Part shown: positions 7,600 through 15,139 of the stretch, one piece after another
Numbering within the stretch: the first letter of the stretch is position 1
Layout of the letters: every line of letters begins with the position of its first letter
Assembly: GCA_040507005.1 (NCBI GenBank)
Contig: JBEVVS010000198.1
Span: 1-17,465 of the forward strand
Length of the DNA: 17,465 bases
Source of the DNA: Thiodiazotropha sp040507005
GTDB taxonomy: Bacteria > Pseudomonadota > Gammaproteobacteria > Chromatiales > Chromatiaceae
Direction of reading: 5' to 3'
The notes under the pieces: generated by a model
Seen by the model: the letters and a program-made list of their open reading frames with translations, nothing else
Databases searched by the model: none
Told to the model about the DNA's origin: nothing
Translations under genes and position numbers: made by a program

Positions 7600-7611
7600 A
7601 GTGTCGACACT
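7600..7611. promoter_or_regulatory. Operator O3 (prpE-proximal), 12-bp palindrome AGTGTCGACACT
   Basis: A perfect 12-bp palindrome 36 bp before the prpE start codon, at about +23 to +34 of the predicted transcript. Its centre is 62 bp from that of O4, the same spacing as the O1-O2 pair. Confidence 0.72.
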
Positions 7612-7640
7612 ATTTGTTAATAATTGCTATTAGATCCTAA

Positions 7641-7669
7641 TTTATAGACAATAATTTTCAAAATGTCGA
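7641..7669 (-). promoter_or_regulatory. Promoter of prpE
   Basis: The -35 is TCGACA (7669-7664), inside operator O4; a 17-bp spacer leads to the -10 TATAAA (7646-7641). This is the same architecture as the gntR promoter, with the same -35 and spacer length. Confidence 0.65.
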
Positions 7670-7675
7670 CACTTT
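7660..7675. promoter_or_regulatory. Operator O4, near-perfect 16-bp palindrome
   Basis: AAAATGTCGACACTTT is symmetric except for one pair (7663/7672) and differs from O2 at one base. It overlaps the prpE -35. Confidence 0.7.
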
Positions 7676-7868
7676 TGTAGAAATTTCTTTTTCTACCACA
7701 CCCCTTGGAAAGCCAACGTTTGCAATACGACAGCTCAGTCACCCGCTTATTGGAGCATATCCAATTGATTATCTTGGATAAAAAAGAGAGCATCATGGCA
7801 CCTTCATGCCCACAGCGATGAAATCACACTGGGCCAGTTGCTTGGCACTAGAATCTTAGGGAGCAGAC

Positions 7869-8156
7869 TTGGAAACCCTCAAACTGGTTGCTATCGCCAT
7901 TTTCACCTGTGTGGCTCTCTATACATCCATCAGAGACGGCTTCCAGGACGCCCTGTCAGTCAACCTCATCCTATTGGTATTTCTGTTACCGATTCTTTTC
8001 TATCGGATCATAGCCTTCTTTTCCGGCTTCGGCTTTCCGGAGTACTTCGCCAAAGACTTCAAATCCGACAACCACCCTGGACCCTATGCCCTCTTCTTCT
8101 GGATCATCTATCTGATTGCATGCCTATTCATACTTTTTGATTGGCGTCTTTATTGA
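7869..8156 (+). CDS. Small hypothetical membrane protein (95 aa)
   Basis: Family not recognised. The 95-residue product has three hydrophobic stretches that look like membrane helices: about residues 4-20 (LKLVAIAIFTCVALY), 30-50 (VNLILLVFLLPILFYRIIAFF) and 73-92 (YALFFWIIYLIACLFILFDW), joined by a short charged loop and an FPEYFAKDFKSDNHPGP segment. The start is TTG at 7869, because an in-frame stop lies at 7857-7859, no in-frame ATG exists, and AGGGAG lies five bases upstream. It is alone on the plus strand between prpE and the porin gene. A longer-sounding overlapping frame (7838-8140) lacks any protein-like character. A gene is likely but its function is unknown. Confidence 0.62.
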   Translation: METLKLVAIAIFTCVALYTSIRDGFQDALSVNLILLVFLLPILFYRIIAFFSGFGFPEYFAKDFKSDNHPGPYALFFWIIYLIACLFILFDWRLY

Positions 8157-8262
8157 GGATTGTTGGCTGGGATATGCGCCCTGACGAGGTATCAGCAGTG
8201 GTCGTAAAATCGACTGAAGAGAGCAGCGGAAGAAGCGGAATAGAAATTGTGGAGGGAGAAAC

Positions 8263-8290
8263 AGAAACGGGGCCCGAAGGCCCCGTTTCT
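8263..8290 (-). terminator. Intrinsic terminator of the porin gene
   Basis: A perfect 12-bp stem, AGAAACGGGGCC (8263-8274) with GGCCCCGTTTCT (8279-8290), closed on the minus strand by a stable UUCG tetraloop and followed by GTTTCT. It begins 24 nt after the porin stop. It could also stop transcription from the convergent small membrane gene. Confidence 0.88.
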
Positions 8291-8314
8291 AGCTTGAAAT
8301 AGTCTTAAGAGCTA

Positions 8315-9313
8315 TTAGAAGCTGTGGATCAGACCAGCGAAGAATGCATCTTCTTCAACATCGGTCTCGTCTTCTTCATAAGAGGTGAAGCCGACGTGAG
8401 CAATGGTACGCTTGCTCATGTTGTGCTCGTAACCAACGCTGAACTGAGTCACTTCGTTGTCGCCACCAGCGATGTTAACAGCAGGTGAGAAGCCCAGTGC
8501 GCCAGCGCTGAGGGTTGGAGAATCGCCAACCAGGTACTGACCCTTGATCTTGCCAGCGCCAACTTTGACGTGACCACTTACGCCAACTGCGTCGGAATCG
8601 TCCAGGCTCAGCAGGTCATCGGTATCCATGGAGCTGTACATGACGCCAGCCTGCCACATGCCACCGTTCCAAACCAGAGTACCGCGCAGCAGTGAAGGAT
8701 CGGCATCGGCAACCACACCCAGGTCATAGCTGTTGTAGGCCAGAGATGCGAAGATAGGACCGTTGCTGTACAGACCAGCGATAGAGATGTGATCGGCAGG
8801 ACCGTCGAGCTCGCCGCCAGCACCGTCACCCAACTCACCAGAAACCAGTGCGCCGACGAAAGTCAGGCCGCCCATGGCAGGTGAAACGTAGGCGATAACG
8901 TTGTCAACACGGTCTTCGCCAGGAATAACGGAAGCCATGTCACCGTTCGGCAGATCACCGAACTCGTCGAATTTGCCCTGGGACATCTTCAGAGGAGTGT
9001 CGTGACGGCCCAACAGAGCGGTACCGAAGCCACCGGCCAGACCGATGAACTGGTTACGATCGCCAAGACCGGAGCCAGAATCCTGGTTTACTTTGAATTC
9101 GAAGTGATAAACAGCCTTGAGTCCACCACCCAGGTCTTCGCTGCCTTTCACGCCAACGCGAGAGTGGATGCTGTCCACGCCCCAAACATCCGAGTCGCCA
9201 TCATCTACGTTTTCGACGATGAAGTGCGCTTTACCAAACAGGGTGGCATCAGCCATAACTGCGGCAGGAGCCACCAGTGCAGCTGCAATTGCCAGAGAGA
9301 GTACTTTTTTCAT
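8315..9313 (-). CDS. Outer-membrane general porin (Gram-negative porin family)
   Basis: Predicted 16-strand trimeric porin for passive diffusion across the outer membrane. The 332-residue precursor has a clear Sec signal peptide (MKKVLSLAIAAALVAPAAVMA, cut before DATLFGK), the early porin signature SRVGVKGSEDLGGGLKAVY with HFEFKV, a FIGLAGGFGTALLGRHDTP strand-turn segment, alternating amphipathic strands rich in Gly, Asp and aromatics, and the C-terminal phenylalanine (LIHSF) used by the BAM machinery. ATG at 9313-9311 follows GGAG with an 8-nt spacing. It is monocistronic, with its own promoter and a strong terminator. Substrate preference cannot be read from the sequence; the many acidic residues hint at cation selectivity. 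Confidence 0.9.
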   Translation of the reverse strand: MKKVLSLAIAAALVAPAAVMADATLFGKAHFIVENVDDGDSDVWGVDSIHSRVGVKGSEDLGGGLKAVYHFEFKVNQDSGSGLGDRNQFIGLAGGFGTALLGRHDTPLKMSQGKFDEFGDLPNGDMASVIPGEDRVDNVIAYVSPAMGGLTFVGALVSGELGDGAGGELDGPADHISIAGLYSNGPIFASLAYNSYDLGVVADADPSLLRGTLVWNGGMWQAGVMYSSMDTDDLLSLDDSDAVGVSGHVKVGAGKIKGQYLVGDSPTLSAGALGFSPAVNIAGGDNEVTQFSVGYEHNMSKRTIAHVGFTSYEEDETDVEEDAFFAGLIHSF

Positions 9314-9345
9314 TGAGTTAACTCCGAGAATTGATGGGTAGAAAA

Positions 9346-9371
9346 TTGACTACGATGCGAATATTAGTCAA
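9346..9371. promoter_or_regulatory. Inverted repeat over the porin -10 region
   Basis: Perfect 7-bp arms TTGACTA (9346-9352) and TAGTCAA (9365-9371), 12 bp apart. One arm overlaps the proposed -10. It could be an operator or a 5'-leader hairpin. Confidence 0.45.
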
Positions 9372-9389
9372 CAGCGGGGCAAATTGCAA
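9361..9389 (-). promoter_or_regulatory. Candidate porin promoter
   Basis: -35 TTGCAA (9389-9384), 17-bp spacer, -10 TAATAT (9366-9361), each four of six matches. It lies about 50 bp before the start codon. Confidence 0.45.
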
Positions 9390-9423
9390 GCGTTTCTTTG
9401 CAAAAAAGACACAGAAATTGATA

Positions 9424-9443
9424 GTGTTGTAAAATTACTACAC
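9424..9443. promoter_or_regulatory. 20-bp imperfect palindrome upstream of the porin promoter
   Basis: GTGTTGTAA and TTACTACAC arms pair at nine of ten positions around the centre. It lies about 35 bp upstream of the proposed -35, where an activator or repressor could bind. Confidence 0.4.
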
Positions 9444-9713
9444 CACTAAATATCCGGGACCCAAAAAAAATAACATCAAAGAGTTATGGTTACTATCTAA
9501 ATATTTTCTAGGATGTTATTGGAGAATACCTTAGCGCACAACTCAGGTATTGTTGCGATATTTTTCTGGACGGAAGACTCAGCAACATTAGTATTGCAAC
9601 ATATTGTCAAATCACAGGAAATCAGTAGATTAGGCCGCGCTTATCACAGCCGACATAAGAAACTGGTATGAATTATCTGATAGATAGACCAACCCAACGG
9701 TTTTCAACCCTGA

Positions 9714-10694
9714 TCAAGAGCGGGTAAAAACCCGGCTTTGGATAAACTCACCAAGGGCCTGTACGGGTGCCAGCCCGGTGTCCAATCGAGTGATGTACTC
9801 CAGGGTCCTCGGGATATCCTTCAAATAGCCGGATTTGCCGTCACGACGGTTCAATCGAGCGAAGATCCCACTCGCCTTGAGGTGCCGCTGCACCCCCATC
9901 AGGTCAAACCAGGTCAGAAACCCGGCTTCATGTTGGCTGCGCAAAATACCGGATTGAACCGCCAGTTCATAATATCCCATGGCCCAATCCCGCACCTGTT
10001 GCGCGGGCCAGCTGATGTAACAGTCACGCAGCAAAGACACCAGATCGTAGGTCACCGGTCCCAAAACAGCATCCTGAAAATCGAGAATACCCGGATTGTG
10101 CCTCCCAGTGACCATCAGGTTTCGTGAATGGTAGTCACGATGCACGCAGACCTGTGGCTGTTCCAGGGCACTATCCGCCAACAGTCCGAATACCCGATCC
10201 AACAGCGAATTTTCTGCCTCGCTCAAAGTGAGTCCCAACTCCTTTAACAACAGCCAATCGCGAAACAGCGCCATCTCCTGCATCAACAAGTCACGGTCGT
10301 AGACAGGCAGCTGCTGTGTCGGACCGCATGCCTGGAGCGTGGCCAGGGCGCCCAGGGCGTCACCATAGAGTCTGTCGACTGTCTGCGCAGTCAAGCTATC
10401 GAGATAGAGCTCGGTGCCAAGATCCTCGAGCAGCATGAATCCCTGGGTCAGATCCCGCGCATAGATATGCGGGACATTCAAACCGATCGACTCGAATGCC
10501 TCTGCCACCTGAACGAAGGGTTTGGAATCCTCTCTCTCCGGAGGGGCATCCATGGCAATGTAACTTTTACCCGCCTCGCAGACACGGAAATAGCGGCGAA
10601 AACTCGCATCGTTGGAGGCAGTCTCGAAGGAGAAATCGGAGAGTTCCGGCAGTGACACCAGCCATGTTTTCAATTGTTGTATGCGTTGTGGCAT
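9714..10694 (-). CDS. amgK: Aminoglycoside-phosphotransferase-fold sugar kinase, likely AmgK (MurNAc/GlcNAc anomeric kinase)
   Basis: Kinase with the APH/choline-kinase fold. It probably phosphorylates the anomeric carbon of N-acetylmuramate and N-acetylglucosamine in cell-wall recycling, the pathway that bypasses de novo UDP-MurNAc synthesis. From the chosen ATG it is 326 residues. The catalytic loop VHRDYHSRNLMV (184-195, Asp187) and the metal-binding LDFQDAVLGPVTYDLVSLLRD (204 onward, Asp205) are intact, and SNDASFRRYFRV (27-38) is the nucleotide-loop region. ATG 10694-10692 with a close GGAG is preferred over a TTG 21 codons upstream, whose extra residues look non-coding. It reads in the same direction as the RND genes, 111 bp after them. 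The proximity to lptD supports AmgK; its usual partner murU does not follow. A different APH-type kinase remains possible. Confidence 0.82.
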   Translation of the reverse strand: MPQRIQQLKTWLVSLPELSDFSFETASNDASFRRYFRVCEAGKSYIAMDAPPEREDSKPFVQVAEAFESIGLNVPHIYARDLTQGFMLLEDLGTELYLDSLTAQTVDRLYGDALGALATLQACGPTQQLPVYDRDLLMQEMALFRDWLLLKELGLTLSEAENSLLDRVFGLLADSALEQPQVCVHRDYHSRNLMVTGRHNPGILDFQDAVLGPVTYDLVSLLRDCYISWPAQQVRDWAMGYYELAVQSGILRSQHEAGFLTWFDLMGVQRHLKASGIFARLNRRDGKSGYLKDIPRTLEYITRLDTGLAPVQALGEFIQSRVFTRS

Positions 10695-10778
10695 GGTCTC
10701 CAAGCGATTTACATATTCAATGTTTACATCATTGCCAGTATCAGGCGGGATCCGCAACCAGGATCTGAAATCGATGTG

Positions 10779-10800
10779 ATTGTAGCAGATAGGGTATCTG
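10779..10800 (-). promoter_or_regulatory. Candidate extended -10 promoter and overlapping inverted repeat before amgK
   Basis: On the minus strand TGCTACAAT (10787-10779) matches an extended -10 (TGnTATAAT with one mismatch); no good -35 is seen. It abuts a perfect inverted repeat CAGATA-GGG-TATCTG (10786-10800), six bases after the RND stop codon. The repeat may be an operator or a small mRNA hairpin. Confidence 0.35.
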
Positions 10801-10805
10801 TGAAT

Positions 10806-13800
10806 TTAGTTATCTGCTGTCAGCAGCGTACTATTGCCCCTGCCCCTGAAACGGGAAACGACACGCACCCTCATATCATCCGCGATGAGATAGAAACAGG
10901 GCAGTGCCAACAATATCAACACCGTCGCGAACAACAGGCCAAACCCGAGACTGACCGCCATCGGCGATAGAAATGCCGTCTGCCCGGTGGCGAAAAAGAT
11001 GATCGGTGAGATACCGAGAAAGGTGGTTGCACTGGTCAGCAGAATAGGCCTGATACGGACCCGCCCCGCTTCCACCATGGCATCTTTACGCTCCCATCCT
11101 TCGCGTCGCAATCGCTTGGCGAAGTCGATCAGGATCAGGGAATCGTTGACCACGATTCCAGTCAACGCGAGAAAACCGATAAGGGAGAGGAACTGCAGAT
11201 GAAAGTCGAACAACACATGTCCCAGGATGACACCGATGGCGCCGAATGGGATGGCGAACATCACCACCAGGGGATCCAACAGCGATCTGAACAGGGCGGC
11301 CAAGATGAAGAAGATAATCGCCAGTGCGATCACCCCCGCACGCTGCATGCCGAGCATCGACTCTTGCGCCTTTTTCTTCTCTCCGAGGAAGATAAGACGC
11401 TGCCCGTCAGGCAGCTGATCGAACTCCCCCGTTACCCGATCCAGCACCTGGTTGGGGGTGCTGATCTTGGGATCGACTTCCGCGGTAATGGTGGCCAGTC
11501 GATGCAGATTGCGCCGGTTGATACTGTTGTAGCCTCGCGCCTCCACGATCTCCGCCACATCCCCCAGATAGAGGGTGCGGCCATCATCCAGGGTGATGGG
11601 CAGGCGTTCCAGGGCGCCGGCATCCCGACGTAGTTCGTCGTGATAGATCAGGCGCACGGGGATGCGTTTGTCGCGCCAGCTGACATGGGCCAGTTTCAGA
11701 CCGAGAAAGCCACTGCGTACCGCATTCGCCAACTCTGTCTGGGTGAGTCCCAGGCGTCGTCCCCGCTCATTCAGTTGGTAACGGTACTCCAACTTGCCCG
11801 GGTCCATGTCCTGTCTCGCATCAGAGACCCCGGGCAAGCGGGCAAGAAAGGAGCGAATCGTCTCAGCGGTGTTGCTGATACGATCCACCGATTCACCCAC
11901 GACACCGATCTCGATATCGGACCCTGCCGGTCCACCCTGGGTGCGTAGTATGGACATACGCTGGATACCGGGAATCTGTTGCAACCCACCACGGAGATCA
12001 TCGATTATCACTTTGGTGCTTCGCTCGCGACTGCCCTCCCAGGAAAACTTCAGACTCACCAGCGGCGATATCCAGCGTTCGATAAAGCCATTCGGTTTCA
12101 TCTGGTTCAAATCCACCGCCAGTTGAATGTAACGACTGCCGATCTTTACTCGATGAAAGTCCATGAACATCACCCCGATGTTCGTCTGCAGGGTCTTTAG
12201 TTCATCTTCTCCCAGGGTCCCCATCAATGTCTCTTCAAGCTTATCCGCCAGGCGCGAGGTATCCTCGATACTGTAGGTACTGGGGGCCTCCACATTGACG
12301 AAGAACTGCCCCACGTCCACATGGTGGAAGAGTCGAAACGGGATGCGCGTTTCTGCAAATGCGATGGTAATCGCCAACACCCCGACACTCAACATGGCCA
12401 CGGGATAGCGATAATCGAGACATTTACGCAACAGTTGCGTGTAACGGCGATTCAGGGCACTCCAGTCGATACGCCCACCCTGGCGTTTCCTGGCGGTGCC
12501 CAGGAACTCCTTGGCATGGGAGGGCAATACGCCAAAGGCCTCCAGCAGCGAGCCGGCCAGGGATGCGCTCACCACCACCGGTATCACGGCGATGAACGCC
12601 CCCATGGTGCCGCCGATGGCGAACATGGGCATGAAGGCGGCGATGGTGGTTGTGGTGGAGGCCACCACCGGCCAATAGACCTCCTTGGTGCCCAGGGCCG
12701 CGGCCCCGGCAGGGGACTCTCCCATCTCCAGGTGGCGATAGATATTCTCATTGACGATGATGGCATCATCGACGATCAGTCCGAGTGCGATCAGGAAGGC
12801 AAACAGGGAGACCATATTGATGCTGTAACCCAGCATATAGAGGGTTATCACAGCCACTAAGAATGAGACGGGAATGCCGAGTGCGGTTATAAACGCGATA
12901 CGGAAATTGAGCATCAGGTAGAGTGCCAACAGTACCAATGCCAGTCCAACAATACCCGATGACTTGACAGTCTCGAGGCGATTCTTGACATACACGGATA
13001 GGTCGTTGAACAGACCTAGGCTGACCCCCGCTGGCAAGGACTCTCTATGGGTCTCGACGAATTCACGTACCAGCTTCGCCACCTCGATGGTGGATGCCTG
13101 GCTGGTCTTGGATATGGTCATGTTAACCGAAGGCTTGCCATTGAATCGCCCCAGGGTCTGCGCCTCCTCCAGACGCAACTGCACCTCCGCCAGGTCCCCC
13201 AAACGCAACTGCCCGCCCCGTTCATCATGCCGCAGTACAATCGCTGCCATCTGATCGGGGTCAGGGGGAACCCCCATCCCGCGCAGGCGAATATCACCGG
13301 CTGTTGACTTCAAGGTGCCACCGGGCAGATCGCGCAGATTGTTGCGTAAACCATGGGCGACCTCATTGAGCGAGACGCTCAACGCCGCCATCACCTGGGG
13401 ATCGACCACCACCCAGACTTCCCACTCCCGATCGCCGGCGGTGCCCACGGAAGCCACACCCGGCAATTGAATCAGTTGATCCTTGAGATCTTCGGCGATG
13501 CGGTATAGCTCACCCCGGGTGATGGTGCCGAACAGGCTGACCGATATGACCGGGAAGCGGGTTTCGAGGCGGGCCAGTTCGGGCTCTTCCGCCTCCTCCG
13601 GCAGGTCATCCACCTGATCCAGGGCGGTGCGGACCTTGCGCATGAAGTTGTCCACATCGGCGCCGCTCTTCAGCTCAATGAGGATACTCGAGCTACCCTC
13701 ACCGCTGGTGGAGCTAATGACATCGATATCGGCCAGACCATCCAGCTCCTGTTCGATGGGCAGGGTCACCTGACGCTCCATCTCTTCCGGCGCGGCGCCT

Positions 13801-13949
13801 TCGAACAGGGTGGTGATCCTGACCTTGTCCTGTTCCACCACGGGAAACATCTCCTGGGGCATGGCATACCAGGAGATCACCCCCGCCAAGAGAATGATGA
13901 CCAACATCAGGTTGACCATCAGGGGATTGCGGATGGAAAAATCGATCAA
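10806..13949 (-). CDS. RND-superfamily efflux permease (AcrB/HAE1-like)
   Basis: Inner-membrane proton-driven transporter of a tripartite efflux pump, 1,047 residues, full length. It has the duplicated RND plan: an N-terminal helix (about 11-29), a large periplasmic porter domain, a helix block from about 332 with GLIVDDAIIVNENIYRHLE (390-408), a second periplasmic domain and a second helix block from about 865. The TM4 aspartates Asp394 and Asp395 are present. The TM10 motif reads GIVVNDSLILIDFAKR (931-946), with Asn935 at the position of the AcrB proton-relay lysine. The start is TTG at 13949, overlapping the stop of the fusion-protein gene (TTGA), so translation is probably coupled. Substrates cannot be predicted; no outer-membrane channel gene is in the window. 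The CusA metal-pump subgroup is less likely. Confidence 0.93.
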   Translation of the reverse strand: MIDFSIRNPLMVNLMLVIILLAGVISWYAMPQEMFPVVEQDKVRITTLFEGAAPEEMERQVTLPIEQELDGLADIDVISSTSGEGSSSILIELKSGADVDNFMRKVRTALDQVDDLPEEAEEPELARLETRFPVISVSLFGTITRGELYRIAEDLKDQLIQLPGVASVGTAGDREWEVWVVVDPQVMAALSVSLNEVAHGLRNNLRDLPGGTLKSTAGDIRLRGMGVPPDPDQMAAIVLRHDERGGQLRLGDLAEVQLRLEEAQTLGRFNGKPSVNMTISKTSQASTIEVAKLVREFVETHRESLPAGVSLGLFNDLSVYVKNRLETVKSSGIVGLALVLLALYLMLNFRIAFITALGIPVSFLVAVITLYMLGYSINMVSLFAFLIALGLIVDDAIIVNENIYRHLEMGESPAGAAALGTKEVYWPVVASTTTTIAAFMPMFAIGGTMGAFIAVIPVVVSASLAGSLLEAFGVLPSHAKEFLGTARKRQGGRIDWSALNRRYTQLLRKCLDYRYPVAMLSVGVLAITIAFAETRIPFRLFHHVDVGQFFVNVEAPSTYSIEDTSRLADKLEETLMGTLGEDELKTLQTNIGVMFMDFHRVKIGSRYIQLAVDLNQMKPNGFIERWISPLVSLKFSWEGSRERSTKVIIDDLRGGLQQIPGIQRMSILRTQGGPAGSDIEIGVVGESVDRISNTAETIRSFLARLPGVSDARQDMDPGKLEYRYQLNERGRRLGLTQTELANAVRSGFLGLKLAHVSWRDKRIPVRLIYHDELRRDAGALERLPITLDDGRTLYLGDVAEIVEARGYNSINRRNLHRLATITAEVDPKISTPNQVLDRVTGEFDQLPDGQRLIFLGEKKKAQESMLGMQRAGVIALAIIFFILAALFRSLLDPLVVMFAIPFGAIGVILGHVLFDFHLQFLSLIGFLALTGIVVNDSLILIDFAKRLRREGWERKDAMVEAGRVRIRPILLTSATTFLGISPIIFFATGQTAFLSPMAVSLGFGLLFATVLILLALPCFYLIADDMRVRVVSRFRGRGNSTLLTADN

Positions 13950-15139
13950 GGCGCTTTCCCGCCAGGTTCGACCTGGACTTCGATATCATGACTGAGCACT
14001 TCCACGTCTCGGGCAACCAACTGATCCCCGGGCTCCACCCCCTGTAACAGTATCCGCCAATCCCCATGGCGAATCCCCGGAATGACCTCTTGTCGTACCA
14101 GGCGTTGCTCTCGCACCAGGAAGACATAGTATTTCCCCTCCTCCCGCATCACCGCAGAGGCAGGCACCACAAGCGCACCCCTTCTGGGACGCAGGGGCAG
14201 ATCCACCCGGCCCAACTGCCCGGGCAGCAGCTCATCTCCCGGTACCCGGATGCGCAACGGATGGGTATGGGTCTGAGCGTCCGGATCGATCTGCAATGCC
14301 ACCAATACACCCTCCACCTCTCGGTCATCCACAGTCACTGTCATTCGTTGCCCCAGAGTCAATGCGGCAGCCACATCGCCGCTCACCGCCAGATCAAGTT
14401 CCAACAGTGCATCATCGATCAGCTCCAGTACCGGGCTGCTGCCCTGCAGATAGTCACCCACCTCCGCCATGATCCGGTTTACCCGGCCATTGAAGGGTGC
14501 CAGCAATTGGGTACGCTCAAGATTTCGCCGGGCGCGATTGTTAGCCGCCTCCTGGCGGGCAAGGCGGGCACGGTTGCTCTGTTGACTGAACACGAGCCTG
14601 GCCTCTTCGCTCTGCAGAGTGATCAACCGCTGACGAGCACTCTCCCGGGTGGAGACGGATGCCAACGAACCCTTCCCCAGTTTCTCCAGACGCTGATACT
14701 CCCGCTCGGCCAGTTGCCGGTTCTCCCGTGCCAGTTCAAGCAGTGCCGTATCCCGCTCCAAGGTCGCCTCGGTCTCGGTCAATTGGGATTGCGTTTCCTG
14801 CAAGGCATCTCGATAGTCCTCGTTATCCAACCCAAGAAGCAGGTCGCCTTCGGAGACCGACTCACCAGGTTCCACCTCCCGCGCAGTCAGTTCGCCTGCC
14901 ACTTCGAAGCGTAGGGATGCAACCTGGCGCGGTCGCAGCACACCGGTAAAGGTCACCTTTGGCAACAGGTCCCGCTGCACCACCCGGGCCACCTCGACAC
15001 GTGTGATGCCCGGCTGCTTCATCTCCACATTGGCCTCGGGGCGGGTTACAAAGATGAGCACAACGACGACGATGGTGGTCATCAGAATGGCCAGGGTGAG
15101 GAGAAATCGTCGTCTTACTGAGGTCACAAGTGATACCAA
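13946..15139 (-). CDS. RND efflux periplasmic adaptor (membrane fusion protein, HlyD/AcrA-like)
   Basis: Periplasmic adaptor that links the RND permease to an outer-membrane channel. About 397 residues: an N-terminal signal anchor (about residues 11-32, no lipobox cysteine), first half of the lipoyl domain (ASLRFEVAGELTAREVEPGESVSEGDLL), a long Glu/Arg-rich coiled-coil hairpin (about 110-205), the second lipoyl half (LLAPFNGRVNRIMAEVGDYLQ), a beta-barrel domain and a C-terminal membrane-proximal domain (VVPASAVMREEGKYYVFLV). The start is unsure: TTG at 15139 or GTG at 15127, neither with a clear ribosome site. It is the first gene of the minus-strand pair with the permease and is divergent from lptD. 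Confidence 0.9.
   Translation of the reverse strand: MVSLVTSVRRRFLLTLAILMTTIVVVVLIFVTRPEANVEMKQPGITRVEVARVVQRDLLPKVTFTGVLRPRQVASLRFEVAGELTAREVEPGESVSEGDLLLGLDNEDYRDALQETQSQLTETEATLERDTALLELARENRQLAEREYQRLEKLGKGSLASVSTRESARQRLITLQSEEARLVFSQQSNRARLARQEAANNRARRNLERTQLLAPFNGRVNRIMAEVGDYLQGSSPVLELIDDALLELDLAVSGDVAAALTLGQRMTVTVDDREVEGVLVALQIDPDAQTHTHPLRIRVPGDELLPGQLGRVDLPLRPRRGALVVPASAVMREEGKYYVFLVREQRLVRQEVIPGIRHGDWRILLQGVEPGDQLVARDVEVLSHDIEVQVEPGGKAP

Larger units (their letters stand above)
7565..7868. other. 304-bp divergent intergenic region
   Basis: AT-rich region between prpE (minus) and the small membrane gene (plus). The prpE side carries the promoter and two operators. The other side has two tiny open frames, 7795-7821 (8 codons plus stop) and 7818-7859 (13 codons plus stop), overlapping by ATGA, and an AGGGAG ribosome site at 7858-7863. 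No convincing plus-strand promoter was identified. Confidence 0.6.
9314..9713. other. 400-bp AT-rich intergenic region with inverted repeats
   Basis: No gene seen on either strand. The porin side holds the promoter and a palindrome. Further upstream lie inverted repeats at 9424-9443, 9469-9520 (9-bp arms) and 9525-9551 (7-bp arms), then TGTTGC (9551-9556) with two possible partners GCAACA at 9582-9587 and 9596-9601. It separates the porin unit from the 3' end of amgK, so it may also contain the amgK terminator. A small RNA is possible but unproven. Confidence 0.5.

Noticed and set aside
7838..8140. 100-codon frame overlapping the small membrane gene
   Set aside because: No hydrophobic or domain pattern, and it overlaps the better-supported frame starting at 7869.
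10695..10757. N-terminal extension of amgK from a TTG at 10757
   Set aside because: The extra 21 residues are not kinase-like; the ATG at 10694 has a nearby GGAG and begins like known AmgK proteins.
14066..14914. 282-codon plus-strand frame opposite the membrane fusion protein
   Set aside because: Shadow frame of a clear adaptor gene.
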